From Isoetes taiwanensis (lineage: Eukaryota; Streptophyta; Lycopodiopsida; Isoetales; Isoetaceae): a DNA stretch of 64,000 nucleotides. Location of the stretch: NCBI GenBank assembly GCA_021234155.1, contig JAJEKV010000026.1, positions 1,550,001-1,614,000 of the forward strand, read 5' to 3'. The position numbers and the translations under genes were made by a program. The notes below the pieces were generated by a model. It was not told the DNA's origin, did not search any database, and saw only the letters and a program-made list of their open reading frames with translations. Below, in pieces: positions 1 to 13,200 of the stretch (position 1 is the first letter of the stretch; the number at the start of each line of letters is the position of its first letter).

Positions 1-1324
1 AACATGATAAGTTGATTTTAATCAGGGGTTTCAGTTGATCACATGTAATTCAAGGCCATAGCATACTCGTTAGAAAATAAGAGCAGAAAGAAGCCATTTC
101 TGAAGAAGACCTTTGTCGATTATAAAATGCTTTGTCCTGCAAGAAAGGGAAAATATTTTAGCATTAAATAAATCCAAGCTAATTACAATAATTCTAAGAA
201 CATAAGATCAAGGTAAGATCAAGGTAACTGCCTAGATTTGATGTTTTTAAAATGTAATGAATAATTAGTCCTGTGTTCTGTATGTAGTCATCATTCAATA
301 AAGAAGTTTATATCTACCATATGGGCTGCACATCTACCAGTGAGCTTCCTCATTGTGACATTTAGGTGCCTTTAAACCAAGATTGAGGCACCAACTATCT
401 GAAAAAAAATCGGCAAGAATTACTTTGAAGAGGCAATGGAATTTAATCAAGTCCAACCGGCATTGGATCATGTACAAGATCTTGCATAGCCAGGAGTAGT
501 AGAAGAATAAAATCTTTAATTGTAATTTATGGCAAGCATGAAGGCTGCAAAATTTACAACTAAAAAGATGCTACTTAAAGCTCCTTACTTAATCTGTTCT
601 GTTTTCCTCAAAAATAGGTATTGTGCATGCATAGATGAATTGCCTTTAAACACAGTCTAACCTGCACAGTCAGTTAAAGAATAAGAAATGCATTTGCTCT
701 CCAAGAATAAGAAATGCATTTGCTCTCCAGATATGTTACAAATCAAATATAAACATCAATGTACATCATGCCTTATCTTACAAAAACTTGCAGAAGCATT
801 CACACTAAAGGAAAATCCTCTTCATATGATCAAGGACTCTATTTATTCCTTGACTCATGATAAAAAGCTTGTCAATGACATAGCTTATAGCAACAAAATG
901 AGGATGCCTACCATATCTAATAACAGATTATGGGAGCCTATCAACATCAACGACATATTCTGATGATGCCGAGACAATTTTTGTACAATAAATGTTATAA
1001 TATTATGACAGCCAAAGTTGTACCTTTGCAAATGCCTGTGATCTTCTTAGATGGGTTTGCCAATCAGCAGATCTGGAGAAGAAGCTGGAGTTAGAGTTTC
1101 TACTGCTTAGCTTAACAAGGACCGTGCAGATAATAAGGATACTAGTTCTACTATTAAGTTGCCTAAATTGGATAAGGCAATGTCATTACAGAAAGAGCCC
1201 AACATGCCATCACAACAGGATGACGATGGAGCACATGTTTCTCTCATCCTTTGAATAAATTGTTCTGATACTATTTGTCTAGAAAAAGAAACCACAGAGA
1301 AAAGACCCGTAATTCAGAGACAAA
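1..1324. repeat. Long direct repeat, left copy (pair with 14143-15466)
   Basis: This segment matches 14143-15466 at a constant offset of 14142 over most of its length, with a few small differences. The match begins at the window edge, so the true left end may lie outside. It stops abruptly at 1324/15466, where the left copy runs into a fold-back element and the right copy into unrelated sequence. Short open frames inside (688-963 plus, 1107-1295 minus) are identical in both copies but have no recognisable domain. It could be a pair of long terminal repeats of a 14 kb element or a dispersed non-autonomous repeat. No gag or pol genes are visible between the copies, so the LTR reading is weak. 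Confidence 0.85.
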
Positions 1325-2388
1325 AGAAACACGAACCTCTACATGGCAGTATTCTGCAACCACCTCTTAGGCCAATTGACTACGAACGTGTTGGACATCA
1401 GCTACCTTGGCGCTTCTTGGAGAAAGGGTAGTCTTCCGCCCACGAAACTTGGTCTCGAGGGTAATGTCGATGTTTTGAGTCCATTGGCAGAGTTAGTTTA
1501 TAGTTCCGGAGTGGGAGAGTTCCCCATCCGTGGCCAAGGGCCTTCGGGAGAGGACCTTTGGGGCGAATTACTTCCGGAAGGTTTTAAGGGTCCGTCTTCT
1601 GGCATCAATACCCTCCCTCTATGTGATCACATTGTGCAAGATCCTGGTCGAATCTGACTAGGATATGGCCTCCAAAACGTAAACCCTGTGGTTTGCTAGG
1701 TTATTGAAGGGTTTACGTTATGAAGGTCGCGATTTAGTCGGTTGCACTTGGGACATGGTCAAGAAGCTGCAGTTAAAAACATGAAGCAATAGGAACTGAA
1801 GGAATGGATTGGCCATCCCGAATGATCCCAAACATTTTGCTACTGCAAAAGGCGCTCTTGGCTTCTATTTGCCATTATGGGAGGAGGATAAATCCAAACC
1901 CCATTCCGTCAATTACTATTGCTTCGCGTTTTCAATTGCAGCTTCTCGGCCATGTCCCAAGTGCAACCGACTAAAACTCGGCCTCCAAAATGTAAACCCT
2001 TCAATAACCTAGCAACACACAGGGTTTACATTTCGGAGGCCATATCCTAATCAGATTCGACCAGGATCTTGCACAATGTCATCACGTAGAGGGAGGGTGT
2101 TGACGCCAGAAGACGGCCCCTTAAAACCTTCCGGAAGCAGTTCACCCCAAAGGTCCTCTCCCAAAGGCCCTTGGCCACGGACAGGCAACTCTCCCACTCC
2201 GAAATTGTAAACTGACTCTGCCAATGGACTCAAAACGTCGAGATTACCCTCGGGACCAAGATTCGTGGGCAGAAGACCATCCTTTCTCCAAGAAGCACCA
2301 AAGTAGCTCATGTCCAATACGTTCCTAGTCAATTGGCGTAAGAGATGGCTGCAGAATATTGTCATGTAGAGGGTTCATATTTCTTTCG
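1322..2388. mobile_element. Fold-back (inverted-repeat) element, 1.07 kb
   Basis: The left arm (about 1322-1815) and right arm (about 1901-2388) are near-perfect reverse complements of roughly 490 bp, separated by a spacer of about 85 bp. The outer ends match as AAAGAAA followed by CTCTACATG. Each arm, read inward, carries the same 104-codon open frame (1343-1657 plus, 2051-2365 minus), as expected for a palindrome; the frame matches no family I know. The element starts exactly where the 1.32 kb direct repeat ends. Fold-back transposons and very large MITEs have this form. No target duplication was identified. Confidence 0.8.
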
Positions 2389-3029
2389 TTGCCAAAAATG
2401 ACCGTATAACTTTGTCCCTAGGGTAATGTCACCATTCCGGACGACACGGCGAAGTCAAATGTCCATTCCGGAGCCTTTGTACTGCTCGAACGACAAAACA
2501 CTTGGGTTTCTACATGCTCGAGCGCAGGACGCTTCACGGGTTGATAAGTTTCCCCGGACGGATCTTGGATTTTTTTGAACATGCTCGAAACAGGTTACTT
2601 GAACGGCGGATTCAACGGTCGGATAGAGAAATTGAGCTCCGGGAAGGGGGGCATTGGCATTTGCCTGCCCAAAGGAGCGCTGGCAGGAACGGCTGCCTCG
2701 GCAACCTTTCTGAGCTTCGTCTCCTAGGGTCTGGCCTCTTCCCTCTGGTGAAGAAGCCGCGCAAAGTCCTGGCTTGGTTCGATTTGGGGAAGGGTGTCAG
2801 CACAAGATCCCTCTATTCTATCCATTGCCAAACTCCTCTACCAAAATTTTTAAAGGTTATCATATTTCTTGCATAAAGTCCTAGTCATCATGTCTATGTC
2901 ACCACCATCTAGCCATGTCACCCAAAATTTGCCAACATCACCCAATGAAAAGACCAAAGATGGACATCTTTTCATTTTTGGCCTAGTCAAAACTTGGCCT
3001 TGCTTACTGGGCATGCCATGTCACCATTT
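2389..3029. other. Unassigned, locally GC-rich spacer
   Basis: This 640-base stretch is richer in G and C than its surroundings, especially 2450-2810. An open frame of 124 codons (2502-2876 plus) covers much of it, but I recognise no domain and a shadow frame runs on the other strand. It may be a fragment of an older retroelement. No gene is supported. Confidence 0.4.
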
Positions 3030-3545
3030 GGAGTGCCTAGATGGCATGCTTGAGCCACCTTGGCATGTTGAAGCCTAGGTGGCAGGTTGGAGCCCATGTG
3101 GCATGTTGGAGCCACCTTGGCATGTGTGAGACTAGGTGGCATATTTGAGCGACCTTGGCATGTTGGAGCCCACATGGCATGTTGGAGTCCATGTGGCATG
3201 TTTGAGCCACCTTGGCATGTTGGAGCCCACGTGGCATGTTTGTGCCACCTTTACATGTTTGAGCCACCTTGTCATGTTGGAGCCTAGGTGGCATGTTTGA
3301 GCCCCGTTGGCATGGTTGAGCCACCTTGGCACGTTGGAGCCTAGGTGGCATGGTTAAGCCACCTAGGCATGTTGGAGCCGAGGTGACATGTTTGAGCCAC
3401 CTTGGCATGTTGGAGCCTAGGTGGCGTGTTTGAGCCTCGTGGGCTACATGCCACGTGGGCTACAATATGCCATCTAGCCTCAAACATGCCAAGATGGCTC
3501 AAACATGCCATCTTGGCTCCAACATGCCAAGGTGGCTCCAACATT
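3030..3545. repeat. 19-bp minisatellite that reverses orientation
   Basis: The unit is about 19 bp, of the form GGCATGTTTGAGCCACCTT with variants such as GGCATGTTGGAGCCCACGT, repeated about 20 times or more with substitutions. From about 3030 to 3440 the units run in one direction. From about 3450 to 3545 roughly five units run as the reverse complement (CCAACATGCCAAGGTGGCT). All open frames here are repeat translations and are not genes. Confidence 0.9.
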
Positions 3546-5188
3546 TCAATTCAAGCATTAATGGCCTAAAAATGCCATTTCTAGTGGAATGTTTTTCAAT
3601 GGTTTAATTGATTTCATATGTAATGTTTTATGGTTCAAATGTTGTGCCCTAGGATCCACCATGCCACTATGCAAATATCTTCTTCTAGCACCCTCGTTTT
3701 TTAAGGAAATTTGTCTCCCAAATGTTGTTTCATCTGAATTGAGCTCTAATGCATGAGGATTCCAACTTGATCTAAACATTTGTCTAATCATGAGGAAACA
3801 CAATTCTTAATTTATTTTACAGTCTAATTAACATTGACGTCAATGTCTAGCATAGTGTGGAGAAATTATGGTTCTAACTTGATATCCATGGATATTGTCT
3901 ATACCATTGTGGCATGTAATGGTAATCCATTAAACTATGCCTAAACACTAACTTTGGTTTTTTAATAAGTGTGTCCCTTGGAGACCACCATGCTTGAACT
4001 TTTCAATGGTCTAGTCCTTTTGTCCATCATTTCTACATTGTTGATGCATAATATCTTTAAATTAATGAAACATGCAAGCCAATTAATGATTCCACCAGTT
4101 CATCAAATATAATTATGTTCTCTTCCTCTGTAACTTGTGTTTTTCATAAGAAAACTTACATAAAGTTGAGTTCATGTTGTTAGACTCAAACTCAATCACC
4201 GTAACTATAAAAAGGAACGTCATGGACATTGCATTAGAATTCTTGCATACCAACTCAAACTTTCTTTTCTTGTGCCACTGAGCCTAAAGAATCCTAGATG
4301 GTAATTGTGATGTAAGTCCTAACTATGACAATATGATGAATGTTGGTCGAACATTTCGGGAGAAGTTGACATCGCAACAACGCTACCTCAGAGTCCATCA
4401 TGAAGTAGATTTCAAAATATAGCGCAAGACAAAAGTTGAGAAACTTCATTTACTTTAAGAGCAACTAGCTTCTGCCTGATTTTTAGGAGTGTGTGCAATT
4501 GCAACTAGGTAAACAACATTCTTCATACATTACTAATAAGAAGGACAGCGACACAATGGTTCACCCTAAATACATTATATTCTATCGAGGTAATAATTAA
4601 AAGCAGATCATCAAGATTGAACATCTACCTTCACATGTCCAAATAGAATTAGTTAACAGATGATTGAAAGACAACATGAATTTCTCGCTAGACCCTATAT
4701 TACACGTTAAACTACTAGCAAGCACTAGCATATCATTTGAAGATAATGCCTAGAAGTAAAGCATAGGCAATTCATTAGTAATTAGACTCTCTCTATATAC
4801 AAATGGTGAAATGAAATTACTAGGGCAAGTTTTGCATGATTCGCATTAAGTTTTGCATATCTTTGTTCATCCCCAAAGGAAAATTTGAAATTAGATGTAA
4901 AATGAGTAAAAATTAAACAGGTTTCATTTCGAATTTAGAGCAACGACGACACATGATGAATCGGCTGGATAGGTTTAGGTCAAAAAGCGGCTCAAAAAAT
5001 TGTTCAAATTCAGTTCCACATCTGTGAAAATCGCGAACTTTTGTGATGGCAGCCTAGATCCTATGGTAATTTGTGAAAATCGATGGATTATTGATGGAGC
5101 TCCACGGAGCTCATGGAAAACGCGTACTGGAGTTGCGATACTGCACAGATTTGAGCGATGTATTCTTATGACGGTCTGTCTATGTTTT
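3546..5188. other. No gene recognised
   Basis: This is AT-rich sequence with many stops in every frame. An 81-codon minus-strand frame (3558-3803) and two overlapping frames at 4975-5247 are the only open stretches, and none resembles a known protein. A short palindrome built on GAGCTCCACGGAGCTC lies near 5100. I see no RNA gene, repeat array or element end that I can defend. Confidence 0.5.
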
Positions 5189-7400
5189 TTTTTATTGCAA
5201 TTATGGCAATTTTGCCGGCTGTTTAGTTGAGAAACTGAGATTGGCATTGAGTATACTCAATCAGATAATTACCTTTGACTATAACATATCCATTAAGTTA
5301 ATTATCTTGCAGTGCAAGTTCATCTTTGGGTAAATTCAAGGGCCACGGCCCACGTGGTATTTTTTGACATGGAAGTGTTATTTTTTGACATGGAAATGAA
5401 TGATAAAGCTTTTAGATGTTTATTAAAGATATGCATGCATTGGATTTAAATGCATGTTGGACATGTGGAGGTTAACATGCAAATAATGCATGTAACTTTT
5501 ACCAAGGCTTTGCAAAACGTGGATGGGCTTTGCAAAATGTGGATTTTCATGGAGAGTTTCCATGGGCTTTGCAAAACGTGGATTTTCTATCGTACTATTA
5601 CCATAAGGTATGTCGTATTGACATATTTGCATATTAAATTTTTAGTATGGATCAGAGCATATTGCATATGCTCAGAGCATATTTTGCATATTGCATACTG
5701 CTCAGAGCATCAGAAAAGCACCTAATAATAAATATGTGCCAGTAAAGAACAGATGTGGTCAGATTGACCCATATAGAATTTTGGACTGCATAAGCTTATG
5801 TTTTTTCGGATACCCTAAGCTAGAGCGAAATTCTCCAAATGACCAATTTTGAATGGGTTAATTCCAAAGATATGCCTTGATGTTTTGACGTTCCTTGAGC
5901 AAAGTTTCATATCTATCCGGTCTCTATTAACACCTCACGGATTCATGAGCGAGCTCTAATGCAAAATGGTCGAGGTTGCCGCAGATGCCGTCTCAGAGTA
6001 AATGGTTCGAGATGGAATGGACAATCGCCGATAATCCAGTTCTCAAGAACTTTGTTTTAGTTTTCCCTTCTAATGCAAAGGGTTATGCCATTATATGGAT
6101 GAGGATCTGGCCAAAATCGTGGCTTCAATGGCAGAGATGACAGAATGGGTTACCAAAAAATGTATTATCGTTCAACAACAAATGCCAGGAGATCATATAT
6201 CTGCTCAAATGCCAACTTGACACAAGATTCAGAGGAAGATCTCCAAAACTTACAGGTTCTTTTAATCTGTTTCCAGATTTTGGCTTTCATAATATACAGG
6301 GCATTTGATTTGTTCTATTTAATAGGAACATTTAGTCTCCTTTTGTTTGGGGTTGTTAGATAGAACCCTGTAATGCTGAGCATGGATATGTCTACATGAA
6401 TAACTATGCAGAGTTACTATGCTGGCATATGACTATGCATGGATGGATGAATAACATGAATAACATGGATGGTTGTCTACATGAATAACTATGCTGGCAT
6501 ATTACTATGCAGAGTTTTGTGTCCCAATAAAATACCGGTCATGGCCTAGTAGAGGGATCAACTGTCATGGTAATTAGAATGTTTACATTCTTGAATTTAT
6601 ACAATACAAGAAGGATCTGATGACCTATGCATATCCGCTGGCCATGTGATAGAAAGTGATATAAGATAAGCTCTTTAAGTGCTGGCAGATGTCTATGCAG
6701 TTGCATTTTTTCTCCATGTATTCTTTTAGCTATTTTCAACTGGCAGGGCAAGAGGCACAATGGGTAATCAGCGAAGAGCTAAAAATCCCAATGTACCTTT
6801 TGGCCCTTGCCCTGATACCATTAACATGCTAACAGGGTATTGATTGGCTGCAGGTACGGGATTTTCTTCCCATTGTTCCCTTTGCTTTTCTAGTTGGATT
6901 TGGCTGGAAGAATGATGGAGATCTTGCTCATTTTTTTGCCGAAGCTTGTCACTAAGAAGTTCACACTGACAAAGGCATCACATAAACGGGTTTTTTAGAA
7001 TATCATCATTTTAGCTTTGCTTTCTAGCAATAGTCTGTGACTAGAAAAGATCAAACTGGTAATTAAAATACCATCTGCTACATTGGTCTCCAGATATTGG
7101 AACAATATGATGCTTACTGGATAAATAATTCTTGCAATGATTTATGATCAATACATGCTGAAATGCTTAAATATTGACAAGACATTAATGATAAGAAAAG
7201 TACTTTTGTTGAAATATTATGATTCTACTGTTACTTTATGGATGAAAAAATGCTATTTTGGCTGTATAGGAATGAACAAGTAAAAATAGGTAAAAGAATA
7301 TTATGCCAGAAATGCTCATACTGGTAGTAGGATGATAATACTGCCAAGGGATTGACCGAAAGGCGTATGTCCGGGTCTAGGTTTACTAGTTCAGCTGGTT
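5189..7400. repeat. 2.2 kb direct repeat, unit 1
   Basis: This unit starts at a run of T followed by TTGCAATTATGGCAATTTTG and ends near GGTCTAGGTTTACTAGTTCAG plus another T run. It is repeated at about 7972-10228 in the same orientation with small indels (offset 2774 near the start, about 2819 later). Open frames inside are shared (5450-5725 with 8224-8544; 6145-6363 with 8919-9182; 6539-6760 minus with 9358-9579 minus). Their product is unknown; unit 2 has slightly longer frames. It may be a retroelement end or a duplicated gene fragment. Confidence 0.85.
6805..6820 (-). other. Possible retrotransposon primer binding site
   Basis: On the minus strand this reads TGGTATCAGGGCAAGG, close to TGGTATCAGAGC, the sequence complementary to the 3' end of initiator methionine tRNA that follows the 5' LTR of many plant Ty1-copia elements. 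The base pairs just before it contain TAGCA, a possible LTR end. The same motif occurs in unit 2 at 9624-9639. No gag-pol frame follows, so this is only a hint that the repeat derives from a copia-type element on the minus strand. Confidence 0.3.
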
Positions 7401-7971
7401 TTTTTTAGATACTTCATCACACCGAGATATCGGTGTTGTCCTCTACCTATTGGCTAGTTGTATGAGCATTTATGCTGTCCTAAGCCGCAACTTAGGAAAA
7501 GTAAAGTATATGGCTGAATGCTTGGATATTTATTGTTGACAAAATATTGATCTAAATATTGATTTACAGAGTTACATTTTTGTAAAGTTATGCAGGATGC
7601 ATATCATGTAGAGGATGAGTACGAATCCATGCCACATACAGAATCTGAGATTATACCTCCAACATGGAGTAGCATAATTTCACTGTAATAACTTGCAAGA
7701 GCAAACAAAGATAGTGTCGGCCACTAGGCCTACTATACTTATGCCGCCATGGCTGCCCGGTTATATACAAATTTGTCAATATGACAGCACAATGCTGCTT
7801 GCAATATCTGAATACTCAATCAAGGTATGTTTTAAGTCTACATTGTCTTAAGCTTTAAATTATGGGATGAGGCTTAACCCCTGCTGTGGCAGTGGGGGTC
7901 AGCTCTCCCCATGGTCACAGATGGATACTATCAAGGTGTGTTTACCCTCATTCCACGGCAGGTGGTAGGGT
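7401..7971. other. Spacer between the 2.2 kb direct repeats
   Basis: This 570-base stretch separates the two 2.2 kb units and has no counterpart elsewhere in the window. It contains no open frame of note and no recognisable RNA or element end. Confidence 0.5.
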
Positions 7972-10228
7972 TTTTTTTATTGCAATTATGGCAATTTTGC
8001 CGGCTGTGTAGTTGAGAAACTGAGATTGGCATTGAGTATACTCAATCAGATAATTATCTTTGACTATAACATATCCATTAAGTTAATTATCTTGCAGTGC
8101 AAGTTCATCTTTGGGTAAATTCAAGGGCCACGGCCCACGTGGTACATGGAAGTGTTATTTTTTGACATGGAAATGAATGATAAAGCTTTTAGATGTTTAA
8201 AGATATGCATGCATTGGATTTAAATGCATGTTGGACATGTGGAGGTTAACATGCAAATAATGCATGTAACTTTTACCAAGGCTTTGCAAAACGTGGATGG
8301 GCTTTGCAAAATGTGGATTTTCATGGAGAGTTTCCATGGGCTTTGCAAAACGTGGATTTTCTATCGTACTATTACCATAAGGTATGTCGTATTGACATAT
8401 TTGCATATTAAATTTTTAGTATGGATCAGAGCATATTGCATATGCGCAGAGCATATTTTGCATATTGCATACTGCTCAGAGCATCAGAAAAGCAGGCGGA
8501 TATGGTCAAAAGCGCGTTGCCAAAATTTATGGCAGCTCCTCTAGACCTAATAATAAATATGTGCCAGTAAAGAACAGATGTGGTCAGATTGACCCATATA
8601 GAATTTTGGACTACATAAGCTTATGTTTTTTCGGATACCCTAAGCTAGAGCAGCCTTCTCCAGCGGCCAGTTTTGAATGGGTTAATTCCAGCATATGCCT
8701 TGATGTTTTGACGTTCCTTGAGCAAAGTTTCATATCTATCCGGGTCTCTATTAACACCTCACGGATTCAAAGAGCGAGCTCCAATGCAAAATGGTCGGAG
8801 GTTGCCGCAGATGCCTTCTCAGAGTAAATGGTTCGGATGGAATGGACAATCGCCGATAATCCAGTTCTCAAGAACTTTGTTTTAGTTTTCCTTCTAATGC
8901 AAAGGGTTATGCCATTATATGGATGAGGATCCGCCAAAATCGTGGCTTCAATGGCGAGATGACGTAATGGGTTACCAAAAATGTATTATCGCTCAACAAC
9001 AAATGCCGAGATCATATATCCGCTCAAATGCCAACTTGACACAAGATTCAGAGGAAGATCTCCAAAACTTACAGGTTCTTTTAATCTGTTTCCAGATTTT
9101 GGCTTTCATAATATACAGGGCGTTTGATTTGTTCTATTTAATAGGAACATTTAGTCTCCTTTTGTTTGGGGTTGTTAGATAGAACCCTGTAATGCTGAGC
9201 ATGGATATGTCTACATGAATAACTATGCAGAGTTACTATGCTGGCATATGACTATGCATGGATGGATGAATAACATGAATAACATGGATGGTTGTCTACA
9301 TGAATAACTATGCTGGCATATTATTATGCAGAGTTTTGTGTCCCAATAAAATACCGGTCATGGCCTAGTAGAGGGATCAACTGTCATGGTAATTAGAATG
9401 TTTACATTCTTGAATTTATACAATACAAGAAGGATCTGATGACCTATGCATATCCGCTGGCCATGTGATAGAAAGTGATATAAGATAAGCTCTTTAAGTG
9501 CTGGCAGATGTCTATGCAGTTGCATTTTTTCTCCATGTATTCTTTTAGCTATTTTCAACTGGCAGGGCAAGAGGCACAATGGGTAATCAGCGAAGAGCTG
9601 AAAATCCCAATGTACCTTTTGGCCCTTGCCCTGATACCATTAACATGCTAACAGGGTATTGATTGGTCAAGTGTACGGGGATTTTCTTCCCATTGTTCCC
9701 TTTGCTTTTCTAGTTGGATTTGGCTGGAAGAATGATGGAGATCTTGCTCATTTTTTTGCCGAAGCTTGCACTAAGAAGTTCACACTGACAAAGGCATCAC
9801 ATAAACGGGTTTTTTAGAATATCATCATTTTAGCTTTGCTTTCTAGCAATAGTCTGTGACTAGAAAAGATCAAACTGGTAATTAAAATACCATCTGCTAC
9901 ATTGGTCTCCAGATATTGGAACAATATGATGCTTACTAGATAAATACTTCTTGCAATGATTTATGATCAATACATGCTGAAATGCTTAAATATTGACAAG
10001 ACATTAATGATAAGAAAAGTACTTTTGTTGAAATATTATGATTCTACTGTTACTTTATGGATGAAAAAAATGCTATTTTGGCTGAAACATACAGGAATGA
10101 ACAAGTAAAAATAGGTAAAAGGATACTATGCCAGAAATGCTCATACTGGTAGTAGGATGATAATACTGCCAAGGGATTGACCGAGGCAGATGTCTGGTCT
10201 AGGTTTACTAGTTCAGGCTGGGTTTTTT
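7972..10228. repeat. 2.2 kb direct repeat, unit 2
   Basis: This is the second copy of 5189-7400. In this copy the plus-strand open frames are longer: 8465-8827 (120 codons) ends in a stop and is followed in another frame by 8919-9182. This suggests a once-coding region of at least 200 residues, now or apparently broken. The encoded sequence does not match a family I know. Differences from unit 1 fall mainly at CAG, CTG and CCG triplets (for example around 8515, 8655, 8935 and 9020). The minus-strand TGGTATCAGGGCAAGG motif lies at 9624-9639. Confidence 0.85.
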
Positions 10229-13200
10229 TTTTTTTTGGCTTCTGTGGAAGTGTGATATAGAATGGTAGGCAGAACTGTCGGTGTGTCGAATGCCAGCCTA
10301 TTCTTGGCACGTATTTATTTGGTTTTGCATGTCGTGTGATTTCATCCTATAGAACCCCATGTATTCAATGGCCGAGATTAATGCTAAAATGGACGGCCCG
10401 GATTTTGATCCAGGTCCTATCATTCTATTGGCCATTCAAATTAATGGGCCTGTTCACTTGCCCGCCTCCACCGCCTTGACCATTCCTCTCCCAGCTATGG
10501 CGATTGCGCTCCTCTCCCATCTATGGCGATTGCGCTCCAGCTATGGCGATTTAAAACTCCATTCCGCCTTGACCATTCTCGCTATGGCGATTAAGCCTTC
10601 TTATCTTACCCCCTTTATCTTTGCTTTGCTTCTACTTACGCCTGATTCTCCTTTTCGCTGATCCTCCTTATGTCTGCTTCAGCTATGGCAATTTTGAGAA
10701 GCAGGTATTGCCTTTTTTGGCCTGAAGCTCAACGCCGCGACCATATTTGGCTATAGGTATTGTGAAGCGAGAAGCGGTCTCGGTCGAAAGCGAGCAAGAT
10801 CTGTTGCTTTAAGATCCGGTTGGGCTCTTTCTCATATTCTTCCTTTCTTTTTCCGTTTGATTTTTTCCTTTAGATCACTCATAACATCTTTCTATTTATT
10901 TCTAACGGGGACTTATTTGTGTTGAAGCACGTGATTAGGGGTGTCCAAGCCGCTAGGGCAAATGTTATGGCCATGCCTTTTTTGCAAGACGATATTCCAC
11001 CATTCTTACTCGTTTGTTTTGTAACTATATTTCGCCTCTTGAATCCTTAAAAAAAAAGATCATTTTACATTGTTAAATGAATCATGGCTGACCCCGATAT
11101 GACGGGCGAAACCCCGATATGGCGGCCAAAGCAAAAGTAATCGGGCGATGGTAACTCGCTCGCTTTTTCTTTTTGTTAATCTTTTCTTTGCTATCAACAG
11201 ATCTGCTTATTTCGTGGAGATCCACTACAAAAATGCATTCGGCCGGGTTTAACTTGGAAAGATGCAAAAAGGGTCATACTCTGCTTCTTGTTGTATATCT
11301 GCTTTCTTTCATTCAATAATAGCAAGGATGATTATATTTATTTTTCTCAATGCCTTTGTTTAGTATCAAGAATTCAAAATATATTTCTTGCTGTATTATC
11401 TGTTTCTTTCATTCAATAAGGATGATCATATTATTTGTCTCCATGCCTTTGTTTTGGTATCAAGAATTCAAAATATTCACAATATACCTCCGTTCACAAT
11501 CAAGAATTCTGAAATATTCAAAATATATGAATGCTTGACTATTGAATAAGAAATAGCAACAAATACAATCCCCAATGATAAAGGGAATAGGTTTGGTTTC
11601 TTGAACGAAACAATGTTAGGAAATTCAAAAAAAAAAAAGCATATCTCTTTTTTTCAAGAAACAACGTTAGCAATTTAAAGAAACAACGTTAGATTGCTTA
11701 AAAGCATGTATACTTTTGAAGGAAACAATGATAGGTTGCTTAAAAACAATATATAGAAACCAAATTTGTACCCTAAAAAATCACATTTAAAAAAACCACA
11801 CAAGTTTTTACATGTAATAACTACACTTAAAAACCACACTTTACTTAAAAACCACACTTTTCTACATGTGGATATTTTGCTAAACTACATGTTGTTATAT
11901 AGTAAAAACAACACTTGAAAACAATTACTATTCACGTGGATATTCTGTTAAACCACATGTTGAATTTTTAGTAAAAACAACTACTATTTTCAAAAACTAT
12001 ATGTTGATATTCTGTAAAAACACATGTTATTTTTTTAGTAAAAAACAAAAAAAAAACAACACCTAAAAACAACGCATTGATTTTTTTTCAAAAGGCTGTC
12101 AATTTTCTATGCATAGACTTTTTAGCCAAAAACTACACGTTGTTTCTAGCATTTTTGGAACATTACAACATGCGGGCTTTAAGTGCTGTTTTTTTACAAA
12201 AAAGACAGCGAAAAACTACACATAGAGCGAAATTTGGAATTAGTGTGACAGGTACAAAATGAAGCGGTGTATCTAATGGCGTTTCACCCGGATTGCTTTG
12301 TTGGCATTTTTAGATCTGCATCCCTGTTGGGTGCCAGATCACTATCTTCAACATGCACAGATAAAAAGAGAAAAAAATAATTGAAGCCCACAGCACTCCA
12401 AATGTGGGATTTGAACCCACAAATGCCCAAACTTTCCTCCTCAATTCTTCACTCCATATTCCTGCATAAGAGAAAGAAGGTAGCACCAAGACTCTGACGC
12501 AAAAAAAGCAAAAGGACCTTCGAATCAGCATGAACATTGCAGATGTATATTGCTGTCTACAATTTCAACTGATGCTACTCCCCGACTATTATACCCAAGC
12601 CTTAATTAAGCCCAAGAAATAGAAACAAGTCCCTACTGCAATAGAGGATTGCCTTCATAAAATATAAGCAAAATACAGCAACTTCTAAAGCTTGATACAA
12701 GTGTGCTGCCATTGCTACAAATATCTGTAGACATCTAAAAAATATCAAATCAAAGGCAGATCAAATCGAAAGCACTTCGAAGCAAAAAATTGATCCTCTA
12801 GGAAACACCCAAAAAAGCAAAGAAACCACTTTTGCTTCTCAAGGCACAAAATTGATCCTCTCCACTCGTGAGTAAGATATGTACTAAAACAGAATTTTGG
12901 CAAGACAAATAATGCCCTCAATCGGCTTGAAAACTTGAGGCCATGCAAAGCTAAGTAAGCAAAGAGCTAAGGATCGAGGAACCAATATTAGTATTGAAGT
13001 TTACAAAAATTGCAACTATAGATTCTACAAGAGCTTAAGATTGAAATGTTGTCAAATAAAATATTAAAATTGGCATTGTAGTCAATAAGGAGCTTAAGAT
13101 TGAATACCCAAAAGATGAAAATTTAAATTGAAATTTATGAGGTTGTTGAGGCTTTCTAATCCTTTGGAAATGGAGCCTTCTAAGAAACACTTATTGCGGT

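Noticed and set aside
2502-2876. 124-codon plus-strand gene
   Set aside because: No domain, no supporting splice or context signal, and an overlapping frame on the other strand in GC-rich DNA.
2987-3544. Several frames rich in CHLGSNMPRWL-type repeats
   Set aside because: They arise from the 19-bp minisatellite in multiple frames.
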